From: an uncultured Methanobacteriaceae archaeon
GTDB taxonomy: Archaea; Methanobacteriota; Methanobacteria; Methanobacteriales; Methanobacteriaceae
Assembly: GCA_947259185.1 (NCBI GenBank)
Contig: CAMYKT010000005.1
Location: 11,713-75,712, forward strand
Length of the DNA: 64,000 bases
Reading direction: 5' to 3'
The notes below the pieces were generated by a model, which saw only the letters and a list, made by a program, of their open reading frames with translations, did no database searches and was not told the DNA's origin. The position numbers and the translations under genes were made by a program. Below, in pieces: positions 30,922-40,215 of this stretch (positions are counted from its first letter, which is position 1; each line of letters starts with the position of its first letter).

Positions 30922-31704
30922 TCATGATGTTCCAATAAGCATAACAGAACAGGTCAATCTATTTTCCAGGGATTTATTTTCCTCTTCTTGTGCTTTTATA
31001 TAATTCTGGAACAGACTTTTTTTATCAGGATATTTATTCTCCAGTTCTATGGCCCTTTTTTTGATATTTTTAAAGATATAATCATTGGATTTTTCTATAT
31101 ACTCTTTATCCATAACCAGTTCCTGAATTATACTCATTCCCGCATTAGATATTTGTTTTAAAATTTCTGATTTTTTTAAAATCAATGGAGAGGAGATATC
31201 ATCACCATTATCCAGATAGGCATCATCAATGATTACCATGCCCTTTTTATTTAATGATTTGGAGATGATGTTAAGAGTAGTATAATAATCACCTAAGACC
31301 GGGCCGATAGCCCCTAATATAACTATATCAAATTTATGCAAATTTTTTATTTCTTCACGGATGTCACCAACCACAAAATGACAAAGTTCCGAGACCTGAT
31401 ACTCTTCTGCTTTTTTACGGGCATAGTGAATGAATTCTTCCACAGCGTCAATGCCCCAGCAATGGCAATTAAATTTTTTAGCTAGTTTTATGGAAACTGG
31501 TCCTTTTCCACAACCTAAATCCAGTATTTTTAGTTTAGAATAATCTTTTTGGTGCTGGTAGATAAGTTGCATAACCAGTTCTGTGTCGGTGCCAAATTCC
31601 CATAAATCCTGTACCAGGTATGGTATAAAAGGGAATATATCTTTTTCCTGGCCATCCATGGCCACTACCACGCTTTCTATAACACTCTCATCAGTTGTTT
31701 TCAT
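30922..31704 (-). CDS. SAM-dependent class I methyltransferase, substrate unknown
   Basis: A 260-residue protein with the Rossmann methyltransferase fold. Motif I is ILDLGCGKGPVSIKLAKKF near residues 70-88, the acidic end of strand 2 is GIDAVEEF, and VILGAIGPVLGDYYTTL near 140 lies at motif IV. The C-terminal helices are unusual and may form the acceptor site. The start at 31704 follows GAGGGTG; nine residues upstream are non-homologous. It is alone, with an inverted repeat at 31766-31787 in the promoter region. Confidence 0.8.
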   Translation of the reverse strand: MKTTDESVIESVVVAMDGQEKDIFPFIPYLVQDLWEFGTDTELVMQLIYQHQKDYSKLKILDLGCGKGPVSIKLAKKFNCHCWGIDAVEEFIHYARKKAEEYQVSELCHFVVGDIREEIKNLHKFDIVILGAIGPVLGDYYTTLNIISKSLNKKGMVIIDDAYLDNGDDISSPLILKKSEILKQISNAGMSIIQELVMDKEYIEKSNDYIFKNIKKRAIELENKYPDKKSLFQNYIKAQEEENKSLENRLTCSVMLIGTS

Positions 31705-31765
31705 ATACACCCTCAGCTGGAAAGTATGCATTTTTTATTGGAATTTAATTCTGGATTTACCCTTA

Positions 31766-31787
31766 ATCTATACTGTATAATATAGAT
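31766..31787. promoter_or_regulatory. Inverted repeat upstream of the methyltransferase
   Basis: ATCTATA (31766-31772) and TATAGAT (31781-31787) are perfect complements around eight AT-rich bases that could act as the TATA box. The site is about 60 bases before the methyltransferase start on the minus strand. A repressor site is possible. Confidence 0.3.
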
Positions 31788-31927
31788 GTCTTAACCCATA
31801 GATTTATGGGGAGTGCAAATTATAAAATAATAGAAAGTTTATTAAAGAAAATTATACCTGTCTATTAGTAACTATTTTTTATAAAATTCTATTAATAAAT
31901 CAAATATGCATATCCTGAGGGTAATTA

Positions 31928-33256
31928 ATGTTAGGCAATCTCGGAAAAAATTTAACCAATACCATGAAAAAGCTGGCTGGAATGTCCATTGTGGATGAAG
32001 AAGTGGTTAAAGAAGTTATAAAAGAAATCCAGAGGGCTTTAATCCAATCTGATGTTAATATTAAACTTGTATTTAAATTATCTAAATCCATAGAAGAAAG
32101 GGCTTTAAAAGAAGAGCCACCAAAAGGAATAACCCCCAAAGAACATATAATTACCATTGTATATGAAGAAATGGTGAATCTGCTTGGTGAGAAGGCCCAT
32201 GAAGTAGAAATAGATCAGAAACCATATAAAATTCTATTTTTAGGACTTCAGGGCAGTGGTAAAACTACCACCATAGGTAAACTGACCAGGTATCTTCAAA
32301 AAAAAGGTTTTCACCCGGCAGTTGTTTGTACCGACACTTGGAGGCCTGCTGCATTTGAACAGCTAAACCAGTTAACTCAGGAAATGAATGTGCCTCTTTA
32401 TGGAGATCCTGAAAATAAAGATGCCCTGGATCTAGCCAAAAAAGGTCTAAAGCAGTTTAAAAAACATGATATAGTTATATTTGATACTGCAGGGCGGCAT
32501 AAAGATGAGAAAGATCTCTTACAAGAAATGGAGGAGATTTCTTCAGTGGTGGATCCCACAGAAGCTATACTGGTTATAGATGGTACCATTGGGCAACAGG
32601 CCAAAGACCAGGCCCGAGCTTTTTCCCAGGCCACCAGAGTAGGTTCTATAATAGTTACCAAACTGGATGGTTCTGCCAAGGGAGGGGGAGCTCTTTCAGC
32701 TGTGTCTGAAATAGGGGCTCCGATTAAATTCATTGGAACTGGAGAGAGAGTGGATGATTTTGAAATTTTTGATCCTGAAAGATTTATTTCCCGTCTTTTA
32801 GGAATGGGTGATATAAAAACTCTGATGGAAAAAGCTGAGGAAGTGGCGGAAGAAGAAAAGGTTGCAGAAACCATGGACGCCATGCTATCAGGGAAATTTA
32901 CCTTAAAGGACATGCAAACTCAATTTGAGATGATGGGTAAAATGGGACCCATGCAGCAGGTGATGAATATGATGCCGGGAGTGGGAAAATTGCCTAAAAA
33001 TGCATCTCAAATTACTGAAGAAAAGATTGGTAAATATAAAATCATTATGAGTTCCATGACCCATTATGAAATGGAACACCCGGAAGTTATCAAACAGTCA
33101 CGGATAAAACGAATTGCCCGGGGTTCTGGAATGAAAAATGAAGATATAAAAGAACTGCTCAAATATTATAATGTTACTAAAAAGGCCATGAAAGGTTTTG
33201 GGCGTAGAAAAATGGGTGGGCCTATGGGTCAGCTAATGCGCCAGTTCATGCGCTAA
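31928..33256 (+). CDS. srp54: Signal recognition particle protein SRP54
   Basis: A 442-residue GTPase that binds signal peptides and 7S RNA and docks with FtsY. The N domain is residues 1-85. The G domain has [15 protein letters not shown] near 100, [13 protein letters not shown] near 187 and [11 protein letters not shown] near 245. The M domain is methionine-rich, with [16 protein letters not shown] and the RNA-binding [16 protein letters not shown] precedes the ATG. It heads a plus-strand series with pus10 next. Confidence 0.97.
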   Translation: MLGNLGKNLTNTMKKLAGMSIVDEEVVKEVIKEIQRALIQSDVNIKLVFKLSKSIEERALKEEPPKGITPKEHIITIVYEEMVNLLGEKAHEVEIDQKPYKILFLGLQGSGKTTTIGKLTRYLQKKGFHPAVVCTDTWRPAAFEQLNQLTQEMNVPLYGDPENKDALDLAKKGLKQFKKHDIVIFDTAGRHKDEKDLLQEMEEISSVVDPTEAILVIDGTIGQQAKDQARAFSQATRVGSIIVTKLDGSAKGGGALSAVSEIGAPIKFIGTGERVDDFEIFDPERFISRLLGMGDIKTLMEKAEEVAEEEKVAETMDAMLSGKFTLKDMQTQFEMMGKMGPMQQVMNMMPGVGKLPKNASQITEEKIGKYKIIMSSMTHYEMEHPEVIKQSRIKRIARGSGMKNEDIKELLKYYNVTKKAMKGFGRRKMGGPMGQLMRQFMR

Positions 33257-33336
33257 AAAAATTAGATTATTCGATTACTCTTTTTATGTTAAATTAAGGC
33301 CTTCAGAGTACTAATTACTATTAAGGTAGATTGAAA

Positions 33337-34566
33337 ATGGATTCTAAATTACAAAGAGCTTTAAAAATAATGGAAATGACAAATGGCAATATATGTGATC
33401 ACTGCCTGGGCCGTAAATTTTCTAATGATATAGAAGGTCCTGGGAATCCCTTAAGAGGTGAAAAAATAAGGAAAATACTTCTCCAGGAAGATATCGCTGT
33501 TAGTAAAGATTCTGAATGTGCCGTATGCCATGACCTCTTTTTTAATATAAATGAAGAACTGGTGAAGAATATTGCACAAAAAATTAAGGACCTCCGTCTG
33601 GAATTTGATGGTTTTGTGGTAGGTAGTAAACTGGCAAAAGAAGTGGTGGAAAGGGACCATTCATTAAGCCAGAAAATGGAGTTGGAAGTAGAAAGCATAA
33701 AAAAGGAAGTGAATCGTGAACTGGGTAAACTTCTGGAAAAAGGTTTGCATAAAGAGGCGGATTTTGATAATCCCCACCTGGTGATTATGGTGGACTTTAA
33801 AAAGGAAAATCCTTCAGTTAGAATACAGATAAATCCATTATTTTTAGAAGGGCGGTATCGAAAACTGATCAGGGGGATACCCCAGACCAAATGGCCCTGT
33901 AGAAAGTGCAGAGGTAGAGGATGTGAAGAATGTAGTTTCACAGGGAAAATGTATACTGAGTCGGTGGAAGAACTCATCTCTCCTTTGGTATTAGAAATTA
34001 CCCAGGGTCGTAGTTCAAAATTCCATGGAGCAGGAAGAGAAGATATTGATGTGAGGATGTTAGGAACAGGTCGTCCGTTTGTTCTGGAGATAAAAGAACC
34101 CCGCCAGAGAACCATAGACCTGAACAAACTAACCCATGAAATAAATCAAGAAGCGGGAGGCAAGGTAGAGGTTTTAGAATTAAAATACTCTGAAAAGGCC
34201 AGAAAAGCCAGTATCAAAACCTCATCTCCCGATACTTTCAAGACCTATCAGGCCCAGGTAGAACTAGAAGAGCCATTAAATGCTGAAAAATTAGAAAAAC
34301 TGCAGTCAATGAATATCATAAATCAACGCACCCCCCTCCGGGTATCCCATCGACGTGCAGATAAAGTTAGGATTAGGGAAGTTAAAAGTATTAAGGCAAA
34401 AATAATTAGCCCCCAACATATCGAATTAATAATTAAAGGCCAGGGGGGCCTTTATATTAAAGAATTAATTTCTGGAGACGATAAAAGGACTTCACCCAAT
34501 GTAAGTGAAGTTTTAGGTACGCCTGCTCGTTGTGTACAGCTGGACGTGCTGGAAGTTCAGGGATGA
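33337..34566 (+). CDS. pus10: tRNA pseudouridine synthase Pus10
   Basis: A 409-residue enzyme making pseudouridine 54 and 55 in the tRNA T arm in archaea. The N-terminal part has a zinc-binding set (CDHCLGRKF, CAVCHDLF), a THUMP-like region follows, and the catalytic domain has HGAGREDIDVRMLGTGRPF near residue 230 with the catalytic Asp in EDIDVR. The end, YIKELISGDDKRTSPNVSEVLG, is typical. The ATG at 33337 is preferred to a TTG at 33331 by distance from AAGGTAGAT. Confidence 0.95.
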   Translation: MDSKLQRALKIMEMTNGNICDHCLGRKFSNDIEGPGNPLRGEKIRKILLQEDIAVSKDSECAVCHDLFFNINEELVKNIAQKIKDLRLEFDGFVVGSKLAKEVVERDHSLSQKMELEVESIKKEVNRELGKLLEKGLHKEADFDNPHLVIMVDFKKENPSVRIQINPLFLEGRYRKLIRGIPQTKWPCRKCRGRGCEECSFTGKMYTESVEELISPLVLEITQGRSSKFHGAGREDIDVRMLGTGRPFVLEIKEPRQRTIDLNKLTHEINQEAGGKVEVLELKYSEKARKASIKTSSPDTFKTYQAQVELEEPLNAEKLEKLQSMNIINQRTPLRVSHRRADKVRIREVKSIKAKIISPQHIELIIKGQGGLYIKELISGDDKRTSPNVSEVLGTPARCVQLDVLEVQG

Positions 34567-34787
34567 ATTCATAAATATACTTAAAGAGTGGGGGAAATAT
34601 ATATTAGTACCAATCAATAATATGAATTTCAAATAGGTTTGATGACCATTAATTTTGTCATCCGAATTTTCTCTAAAAATTGTTATTAATACTGCATTTC
34701 AAAAGAGAGGATATGGCCTATTAATTGATGAATTATAAAATTATATTTATATTTACCGGCCAGAAGGCCATTATGGAGGTTAAAAAA

Positions 34788-35078
34788 ATGAGAAGATCCA
34801 GAGGTTCTAGAAGTAAAACAAGATATAAACTTCAAAAAACTAATAGAGCGGGAAGAACAAATCCCATAACTAAAAAAATCCAGAGATTTGCTGAAAATGA
34901 TATGGTTCACATTATAATCGATCCCAGTGTCCACAAAGGCCAACCTCATCCCAGATTCCATGGAATGACAGGTAGAGTAGTGGAAGGAAGAGGGAGAGCA
35001 TATATTGTTGCCTTAAATGACGGTGACAAAGCTAAACAGATTATAGTACGTCCAGAACACTTGAAAATACAAGAGTGA
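34788..35078 (+). CDS. rpl21e: 50S ribosomal protein L21e
   Basis: A 96-residue ribosomal protein, highly basic, starting [17 protein letters not shown]. It continues with [20 protein letters not shown] and [14 protein letters not shown], both hallmarks of L21e. GGAGGT at 34775-34780 fixes the start; an upstream TTG at 34725 would add 21 residues foreign to the family. It opens the conserved series L21e-rpoF-DUF655-ksgA-hemK. Confidence 0.97.
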   Translation: MRRSRGSRSKTRYKLQKTNRAGRTNPITKKIQRFAENDMVHIIIDPSVHKGQPHPRFHGMTGRVVEGRGRAYIVALNDGDKAKQIIVRPEHLKIQE

Positions 35079-35082
35079 TCCC

Positions 35083-35415
35083 ATGATAGGGAAAAAGATC
35101 CTGGAAACTGAGCCAATTTCCATTACTGAGATAAAAGAGACTCTGGAAGATTTTGCAAGAGAACATGAGCTTAATTATGAACAGAATCTCACCCTGGATC
35201 ATGTAATAAAGTTCTCTAAGCTGGAACTGGAAGAAACTCAAAAGTTAATTGGGGAACTGGAAGAACTGGTTAAAAAGAAATATGCGGTTCGAATAGCAGA
35301 TATGCTACCTCAGGATCTAGCAGATTTAAGATTGCTTTTTGCCAAGGAACGGATACCAATTAAGAATGAGGATATGGAAGAAATATTAAAAATAGTGGAT
35401 AAATACAGATTATAG
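35083..35415 (+). CDS. rpoF: DNA-directed RNA polymerase subunit F (Rpb4)
   Basis: A 110-residue subunit that forms the polymerase stalk with RpoE. The N-terminal strand region (GKKILETEPISITEIKETL) and the helical HRDC-like C-terminus (YAVRIADMLPQDLADLRLLF, DMEEILKIVDKY) match archaeal Rpb4. It starts four bases after the L21e stop, so translation is likely coupled. Confidence 0.94.
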   Translation: MIGKKILETEPISITEIKETLEDFAREHELNYEQNLTLDHVIKFSKLELEETQKLIGELEELVKKKYAVRIADMLPQDLADLRLLFAKERIPIKNEDMEEILKIVDKYRL

Positions 35416-35491
35416 TATTTATTCCCTTAAATTACTGAATTTTCACTAAAAATTGATTCTGCTAATTAAAAGACTTATGGTTAGTGATTGG

Positions 35492-36070
35492 ATGGAAGAT
35501 TACGCAATTATCCTCGACTACCTGCCACTGGGCTATATCCAGGAAGGTATGTCTAACTTTAAAAGAAAGCCTGTGGCCCAGGCCATTGGTAAAGAAGAAT
35601 TTACTTTACTGGAGTTGACTCCTCAGGAGGGAGTGGATATTGAAATACACCAGAAGGTGTACATTGGTTCTGGGAAAAGGGATGAAATCTCCCGGGTAAG
35701 TCGCCGGCTCAATTATGATGATTTAACTGCCACCGCCCGGGTGGAGCTAAAATATGTCATAGAAGAAATTATAAAGGCTAAAGAGGATAAATTTGTCCAG
35801 TTTTTTAATGAAGCCGGGCCCGTAAGTACCCGCCTTAACCAGCTGGAACTTTTACCAGGAATAGGTAAAAAGCACATGTGGGATATTATAAAAGCAAGGG
35901 AAGAAAAACCCTTTGAAAGTTTTGAAGATATAAAAAACAGGGTTCCAATGCTTTCAGATCCAGTTAAAATACTGGTAAAAAGAGTTCTACTAGAACTGGA
36001 TGCTGATAAAGATAAGCGGGGTAAGAAAAAATATATTTTATTCACCCGGCCCCCTGCCCGCCGAAGGTAA
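35492..36070 (+). CDS. DUF655 family nucleic-acid-binding protein
   Basis: A 192-residue protein of the archaeal DUF655 family. It opens MEDYAIILDYLPLGY, continues with an OB-like part (KVYIGSGKRDEISRVSRRL) and then a helix-hairpin-helix region (LELLPGIGKKHMWDIIKAR) of the kind that contacts DNA or RNA. A basic tail (RGKKKYILFTRPPARRR) follows. The ATG at 35492 is chosen because GTGATT stands before it and the family starts there. It always sits with rpoF and ksgA, so a role in rRNA processing is often suggested but unproven. Confidence 0.88.
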   Translation: MEDYAIILDYLPLGYIQEGMSNFKRKPVAQAIGKEEFTLLELTPQEGVDIEIHQKVYIGSGKRDEISRVSRRLNYDDLTATARVELKYVIEEIIKAKEDKFVQFFNEAGPVSTRLNQLELLPGIGKKHMWDIIKAREEKPFESFEDIKNRVPMLSDPVKILVKRVLLELDADKDKRGKKKYILFTRPPARRR

Positions 36071-36117
36071 ATATATTTTATTTTTTTTTTTAAATTAATT
36101 TTTCAGGAGAAATATTT

Positions 36118-36978
36118 TTGGGGGACTGGAAAAACATAGATAAAGTTTCTCTGGCCCGGGAAACCAAAGAAATTTTAAAAACTCATGGCATTACTTTAAA
36201 TCGTCGTTTAGGTCAAAATTATTTGATTGATGATTTTAAACGTGAAAAGATACTTAAATTTGCCGATTTATCTCCAAAGGATACTGTGCTGGAAATAGGT
36301 CCTGGAATTGGAACTTTAACCATCCCCATGTCTTTTAAAGCCCATAAAGTGGTGGCTATTGAGCAGGATCCCCGTATTGCCCATATTTTAAAGAAGAGAT
36401 TGGGGGAATTCGGATCAGGTAATGTGGAGGTAATAACAGGAGACGCTTTGAGAATTGATTTTCCGGTATTCAATAAAATTGTCTCTAATTTGCCCTACCA
36501 GATATCATCCCCCATTACCTTCAAATTGTTAGAACATAACTTTGATCAGGGAATATTGATGTATCAGAAAGAATTTGCTGAGCGTATGAATGCCCCGGTG
36601 GGTAGTAAACATTATTCCCGTTTATCAGTAATGCTTCACTTTAAAGCCACAGTGGAACTACTGGATAAGGTATCACCCCAATCATTTATCCCCCCTCCCC
36701 GGGTAGACTCAACAGTAGTGAGATTGGTTCCTAAAAAAGATAGAAAAATTGATAATTTTTTTACTCGAGTCTGTCGAGCTCTTTTCCAGCACCGCCGGAA
36801 AAAGGCAGCAAAATCTCTTTTAGAATCATTTCATGAAATAAATGATCTGGATAAAAAAGAAGCCAGATTACTAATCCAAAAACTTAATCCAGTTTTAAAA
36901 GAAGAAAGGGTATTTAAACTCACTCCTCAACAGATTTTAGATATATCAAATAATTTAAAGCATTTGTTGGAGCAATAA
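36118..36978 (+). CDS. ksgA: 16S rRNA dimethyladenosine transferase KsgA/Dim1
   Basis: A 286-residue enzyme that dimethylates two adenosines in the 3' hairpin of 16S rRNA during ribosome assembly. The motifs are RRLGQNYLIDDFKREKIL near residue 26, the SAM site VLEIGPGIGTLTIPM near 58, and the catalytic NLPYQISSPITFKLLE near 122. The C-terminal domain contains RALFQHRRKKAAKSLL. The TTG start follows AGGAGA by about nine bases. Confidence 0.96.
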   Translation: MGDWKNIDKVSLARETKEILKTHGITLNRRLGQNYLIDDFKREKILKFADLSPKDTVLEIGPGIGTLTIPMSFKAHKVVAIEQDPRIAHILKKRLGEFGSGNVEVITGDALRIDFPVFNKIVSNLPYQISSPITFKLLEHNFDQGILMYQKEFAERMNAPVGSKHYSRLSVMLHFKATVELLDKVSPQSFIPPPRVDSTVVRLVPKKDRKIDNFFTRVCRALFQHRRKKAAKSLLESFHEINDLDKKEARLLIQKLNPVLKEERVFKLTPQQILDISNNLKHLLEQ

Positions 36979-37060
36979 AGATATTTATAAAGTTATATGA
37001 TAGCTTGACATATAATTGCCATGGGGATTTTTAGAATTAAAAGATGTATATATTGATAAA

Positions 37061-37654
37061 ATGATGGAATATAACGGATTAAAAATTGAAAGCTGTGAAC
37101 GGGTCTATGCCCCTTCAGAAGACACTTTACTATTAGCTGAGAATTTAAACTCCATGCCTGATGATTATGTGCTGGAAATAGGTACTGGGACTGGTTTTAT
37201 AGCTTTAGCAGCATCTTTAAAAACTAAAAAAGTGGTGGCTACTGATATAAACCCTCATGCAGTAAAGTGTGCCCGGAAAAATTTGAAAATAAATAATATT
37301 TCCAATATGGAAGTAAGACAGGGGGACCTTTTTAAGCCGGTTAAAGGGGAAAAATTCGATCTCATAATATTTAATACTCCTTATCTACCCAGCAGCGAGG
37401 ATGAAATCATAGGCGATGAACTGGATGCTGCCTGGAATGGTGGAATCGATGGTCGAAAGGTCATCGATGTTTTTCTGGATGATTTGAAGGACTACCTTGG
37501 TAAAAAAGGAAGAATTCAGCTGGTACAAAGTTCACTATCAGATAATAAAAAGACCCTGGAAAAATTGGAAAATATGGGATTTGAAGCAGAAATAACTGCC
37601 CTGGAGCGGTTCTTTTTTGAAGAAATAGTGGTTATTAGTGCTGAATTAAAATAA
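37061..37654 (+). CDS. HemK/PrmC-like protein methyltransferase
   Basis: A 197-residue class I methyltransferase with motif I VLEIGTGTGFIALAA and the catalytic NTPYLPSSEDE motif, of the (N/D)PPY type used to methylate a glutamine side chain. It resembles eukaryotic Mtq2 and archaeal relatives that modify release factor aRF1. Archaeal members act with a Trm112-like partner. The ATG at 37061 is taken as start, though no clear ribosome binding site is seen; a TTG at 37016 adds 15 residues. It closes the L21e-ksgA series. Confidence 0.85.
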   Translation: MMEYNGLKIESCERVYAPSEDTLLLAENLNSMPDDYVLEIGTGTGFIALAASLKTKKVVATDINPHAVKCARKNLKINNISNMEVRQGDLFKPVKGEKFDLIIFNTPYLPSSEDEIIGDELDAAWNGGIDGRKVIDVFLDDLKDYLGKKGRIQLVQSSLSDNKKTLEKLENMGFEAEITALERFFFEEIVVISAELK

Positions 37655-37702
37655 ACTATGATTAAAATAAATTATTTATTTTAAAATAAGATATATTATT
37701 TG

Positions 37703-38148
37703 ATGATAAAAATTAAGCATTTGTCTCAACTTGCAAAAGAGGAAGACGGATTTAGAATACTGGTGGATAGAACCGGTCCCCAAAGCTTGCTAAAGAAAGT
37801 ATTAAAATTGACTGCTGGTATAAAGATTTAGCGCCCACTGAAGGTCTTGATATCTGGTTTTCCAAAAATAGGGAAAAAGGGGATGAATTTAAGGAAAAAT
37901 ACCACCAGGAATTAAAGGATAAAAAGAAATTAATAGATCAGATTAAGTTTTTAGAAAGAGTTAAAAAAACTTTAACTCTACTTTACAGCTCTAAAGAAGA
38001 AATAAAGACTGTAAAATATTTAAAGACTTTCTGGATGCAAAAAGCAGTATTATTCGACAGGTTCCAGGAAGGGTGCAGGGCAGTTAGTTATTCTTTATTA
38101 GGGCTTTCATTTCGTTCAAAGCCTCTTCATTATCTGGTGCAATTTTAA
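37703..38148 (+). pseudogene. Frameshifted DUF488 family gene
   Basis: Two frames together give a DUF488-like protein. The first starts at ATG 37703 (MIKIKHLSQLAKEEDGFRIL, then VDRTGP) and runs to a stop at 37829-37831. The second picks up near 37780-37792 (KESIKIDCWYKDLAPTEGL to TLTLLYSSKEEIKTVKYLK) and is open to TAA at 38148. Loss of one base near 37780-37790 explains the break. The second frame ends inside the convergent TPR gene and its last 30 residues look non-native. No ribosome binding site is visible. DUF488 has no settled function. It is probably decayed; a sequencing error is the other possibility. Confidence 0.75.
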
Positions 38149-39046
38149 TAACTTCTTGCAGAGATTTTTTTGCATTTTCCAGCATATTTAATTCTTTATA
38201 AACATTGGCTAGATTAAGATAAGCTGCAACATAGTCTGGAGATGATTTAATAGCTTTTTTGAAGGATTTGATTGCTTGTTTACTTTTTCCCAGGCTTGAA
38301 AGTACACAACCCTTGTAATTCCAGGCCTCGGGAGAATCTGGGTTTTGAATTAACGCCTCTTCAAAATAGGTAAGGGCATCTTCAGGAAAATCCATGAAAA
38401 ACAATACATTGGCCTTATAAAGTAATGCTTTAAAGTTTTCTGGATCTTTTTCTAAAAATTTATCCAGATATTCCAGTGCCTCGGGATAGTTACCCCTGTC
38501 TGCCAGGGTGGTTCCCATATTATAAATGGCAGAAGAATAATCCGGATCGATATCCAGGACCTGTTGAAAAGAATCCAGCGCCTTTTCATCATTTTTTAAA
38601 ATACTGTAAATAACTCCTTTATCATTCCATGCCTCCTTAAATGTCGAATTAAGTAGTATAGCTTGATTTAAACTTTGTAATGCTAATTCAAATTCTCCTG
38701 AATAAAAATGGCAGCTGGCAATATAAAAGTAGGCCCATTCATTGGGCTCTATATCCAGAACTTTTTGGAAAAATAATTTAGCGGCCTGATAGTCCTGTAA
38801 ATGATAAAAGGTTAATGCCTTACCATAAAGTCCATGTGGAGTTATTTTAATATTTAAAGAACTATCAAAAGATTTTAATGCTTCCTGGAGATCCCCCATA
38901 TTTCCATAAGCATATCCCATTTCATTATGGGCCTTATAGCAATCAGGGTCTATTTGCAATGCTTTTTGGAAAAGAGTTAAGGCCGCGGCGTATTGCTCTT
39001 TTTTTTGAGATTTGATTCCCTGCTGGTAAAATTTTCTTGCTTTCAA
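38084..39046 (-). CDS. TPR repeat protein
   Basis: A 320-residue protein made almost wholly of tetratricopeptide repeats, about nine in tandem. Typical units are AAALTLFQKALQIDPDCYKAHNEMG-like, each with the A-x8-G/A-x-F-x11-A pattern and P at the helix end (for example DPDYSSAIYNMGTTLADRGN). TPR solenoids bind other proteins; no enzyme domain, signal peptide or membrane segment is present. The start is taken as TTG at 39046 because GGAG lies five bases before it, rather than the ATG at 39082. It is the last of three adjacent TPR genes that look like duplicates. Confidence 0.8.
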   Translation of the reverse strand: MKARKFYQQGIKSQKKEQYAAALTLFQKALQIDPDCYKAHNEMGYAYGNMGDLQEALKSFDSSLNIKITPHGLYGKALTFYHLQDYQAAKLFFQKVLDIEPNEWAYFYIASCHFYSGEFELALQSLNQAILLNSTFKEAWNDKGVIYSILKNDEKALDSFQQVLDIDPDYSSAIYNMGTTLADRGNYPEALEYLDKFLEKDPENFKALLYKANVLFFMDFPEDALTYFEEALIQNPDSPEAWNYKGCVLSSLGKSKQAIKSFKKAIKSSPDYVAAYLNLANVYKELNMLENAKKSLQEVIKIAPDNEEALNEMKALIKNN

Positions 39047-39129
39047 TTTATCTCCTTTTAGGGTTTTGCAGTAATTTTCCATTAAAAATAAGATTTAGTT
39101 TTATAAATAGGACTTTTATCAGCGCTGAT

Positions 39130-40104
39130 TCATGCACCATATTCTGAAAGTATCTCCATTTGATCCCGGGCTTCCTCATTTCCAGGATCAAGTTCCTGAA
39201 CTTTTTCCAGCAAATCTTTGGCATTTTGTGGTTTACCCAACTCATGGTAGACCTGAGCCAAATTTAGATGAGCAGGAACCTGTTCCGGGCTAATTTTGAT
39301 TGCTTGTTTAAGTGATTCCAGAGCTTCGTGATTTTGGCCTAAACTGAACTGAGCATAACCCAGATAATTCCATAGCTCTCCCTGATTTTTGTCCTGTATT
39401 AAAGCTTGTTTAAAGTATTCTATAGATTCTTCTACTTTATCCAGATAGTATAATGCGTTTCCTTTGTAAAAAAGGGCCTTGAAGTGTTTTTCATCCTGAT
39501 CCAGTACCCGATCCAGGTAGGGTAGAGCGTCTTCATAATTACCACTATCAACCAGTGTGGCCCCCAGATTATAAATGGCAGGAAAATAATTTTCATCTAT
39601 TCTTAAGGACTGTTCAAAGCATTCCTGAGCATAGTCATGTTCATCCAGAATACTGTGAGCTACTCCCATATCATTCCATGCCTCTATAAAGTCGTTATCT
39701 ATGGATATTGATATGTTAAATGAATGTATGGCCTCTTCCGGATCATCATCCAGTAGCTGGCAACTTGCCAGGTAGTACCATATGTCTTCATTTTCACCCA
39801 TTTCCAAAGCCTGTAAAAATGCTTCAACCGCATTTTCATACTTATCCATGAAAAATAAAGACATCCCTTTACCAAAAAATGCAGGAAAAGAATTTTCTAT
39901 CTCTAGTGCATTTTCAAATGATTTTAATGACTCTTCATATTTCTCAAGGGTGCCCAAAAGATATCCCATTTCTAGATGGGCTTCCATGCATTGCGGGTTT
40001 GCTTCTACTGCTTCTCGATAATAATTTAATGCTTCTGGATACTTTCTCTGTATTAAAAGTTCGCTTCCCTTTAAATAAAGCTTTTTTGCTTGATTAACCG
40101 TCAA
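39130..40104 (-). CDS. TPR repeat protein
   Basis: A 324-residue protein of about nine tandem tetratricopeptide repeats. It aligns by eye with the TPR gene just downstream, down to shared segments such as EAWNDMGVAHSIL (EAWNDKGVIYSIL in the neighbour) and IYNLGATLVDSGNYEDALPYLD. The start is taken as TTG at 40104, because GAGGAG stands seven bases upstream; the ATG at 40119 overlaps that site. The encoded protein should be cytoplasmic. Partner unknown. Confidence 0.8.
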   Translation of the reverse strand: MTVNQAKKLYLKGSELLIQRKYPEALNYYREAVEANPQCMEAHLEMGYLLGTLEKYEESLKSFENALEIENSFPAFFGKGMSLFFMDKYENAVEAFLQALEMGENEDIWYYLASCQLLDDDPEEAIHSFNISISIDNDFIEAWNDMGVAHSILDEHDYAQECFEQSLRIDENYFPAIYNLGATLVDSGNYEDALPYLDRVLDQDEKHFKALFYKGNALYYLDKVEESIEYFKQALIQDKNQGELWNYLGYAQFSLGQNHEALESLKQAIKISPEQVPAHLNLAQVYHELGKPQNAKDLLEKVQELDPGNEEARDQMEILSEYGA

Positions 40105-40215
40105 AATATTGCTCCTCATGAATTATAAATTTGGATTTAAAAAATTAGTTTAAACCAATAGTATGTTCTTCCCCCAATAAAAAGTAATTGCTGGAGGAAT
40201 ATTGAGATTGAATAA

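Noticed and set aside
34636..34665. C/D box small RNA before the L21e gene (GATGAC/GTCATC)
   Set aside because: A C-box-like GATGA is present, but no matching D box (CTGA) at suitable spacing is seen.
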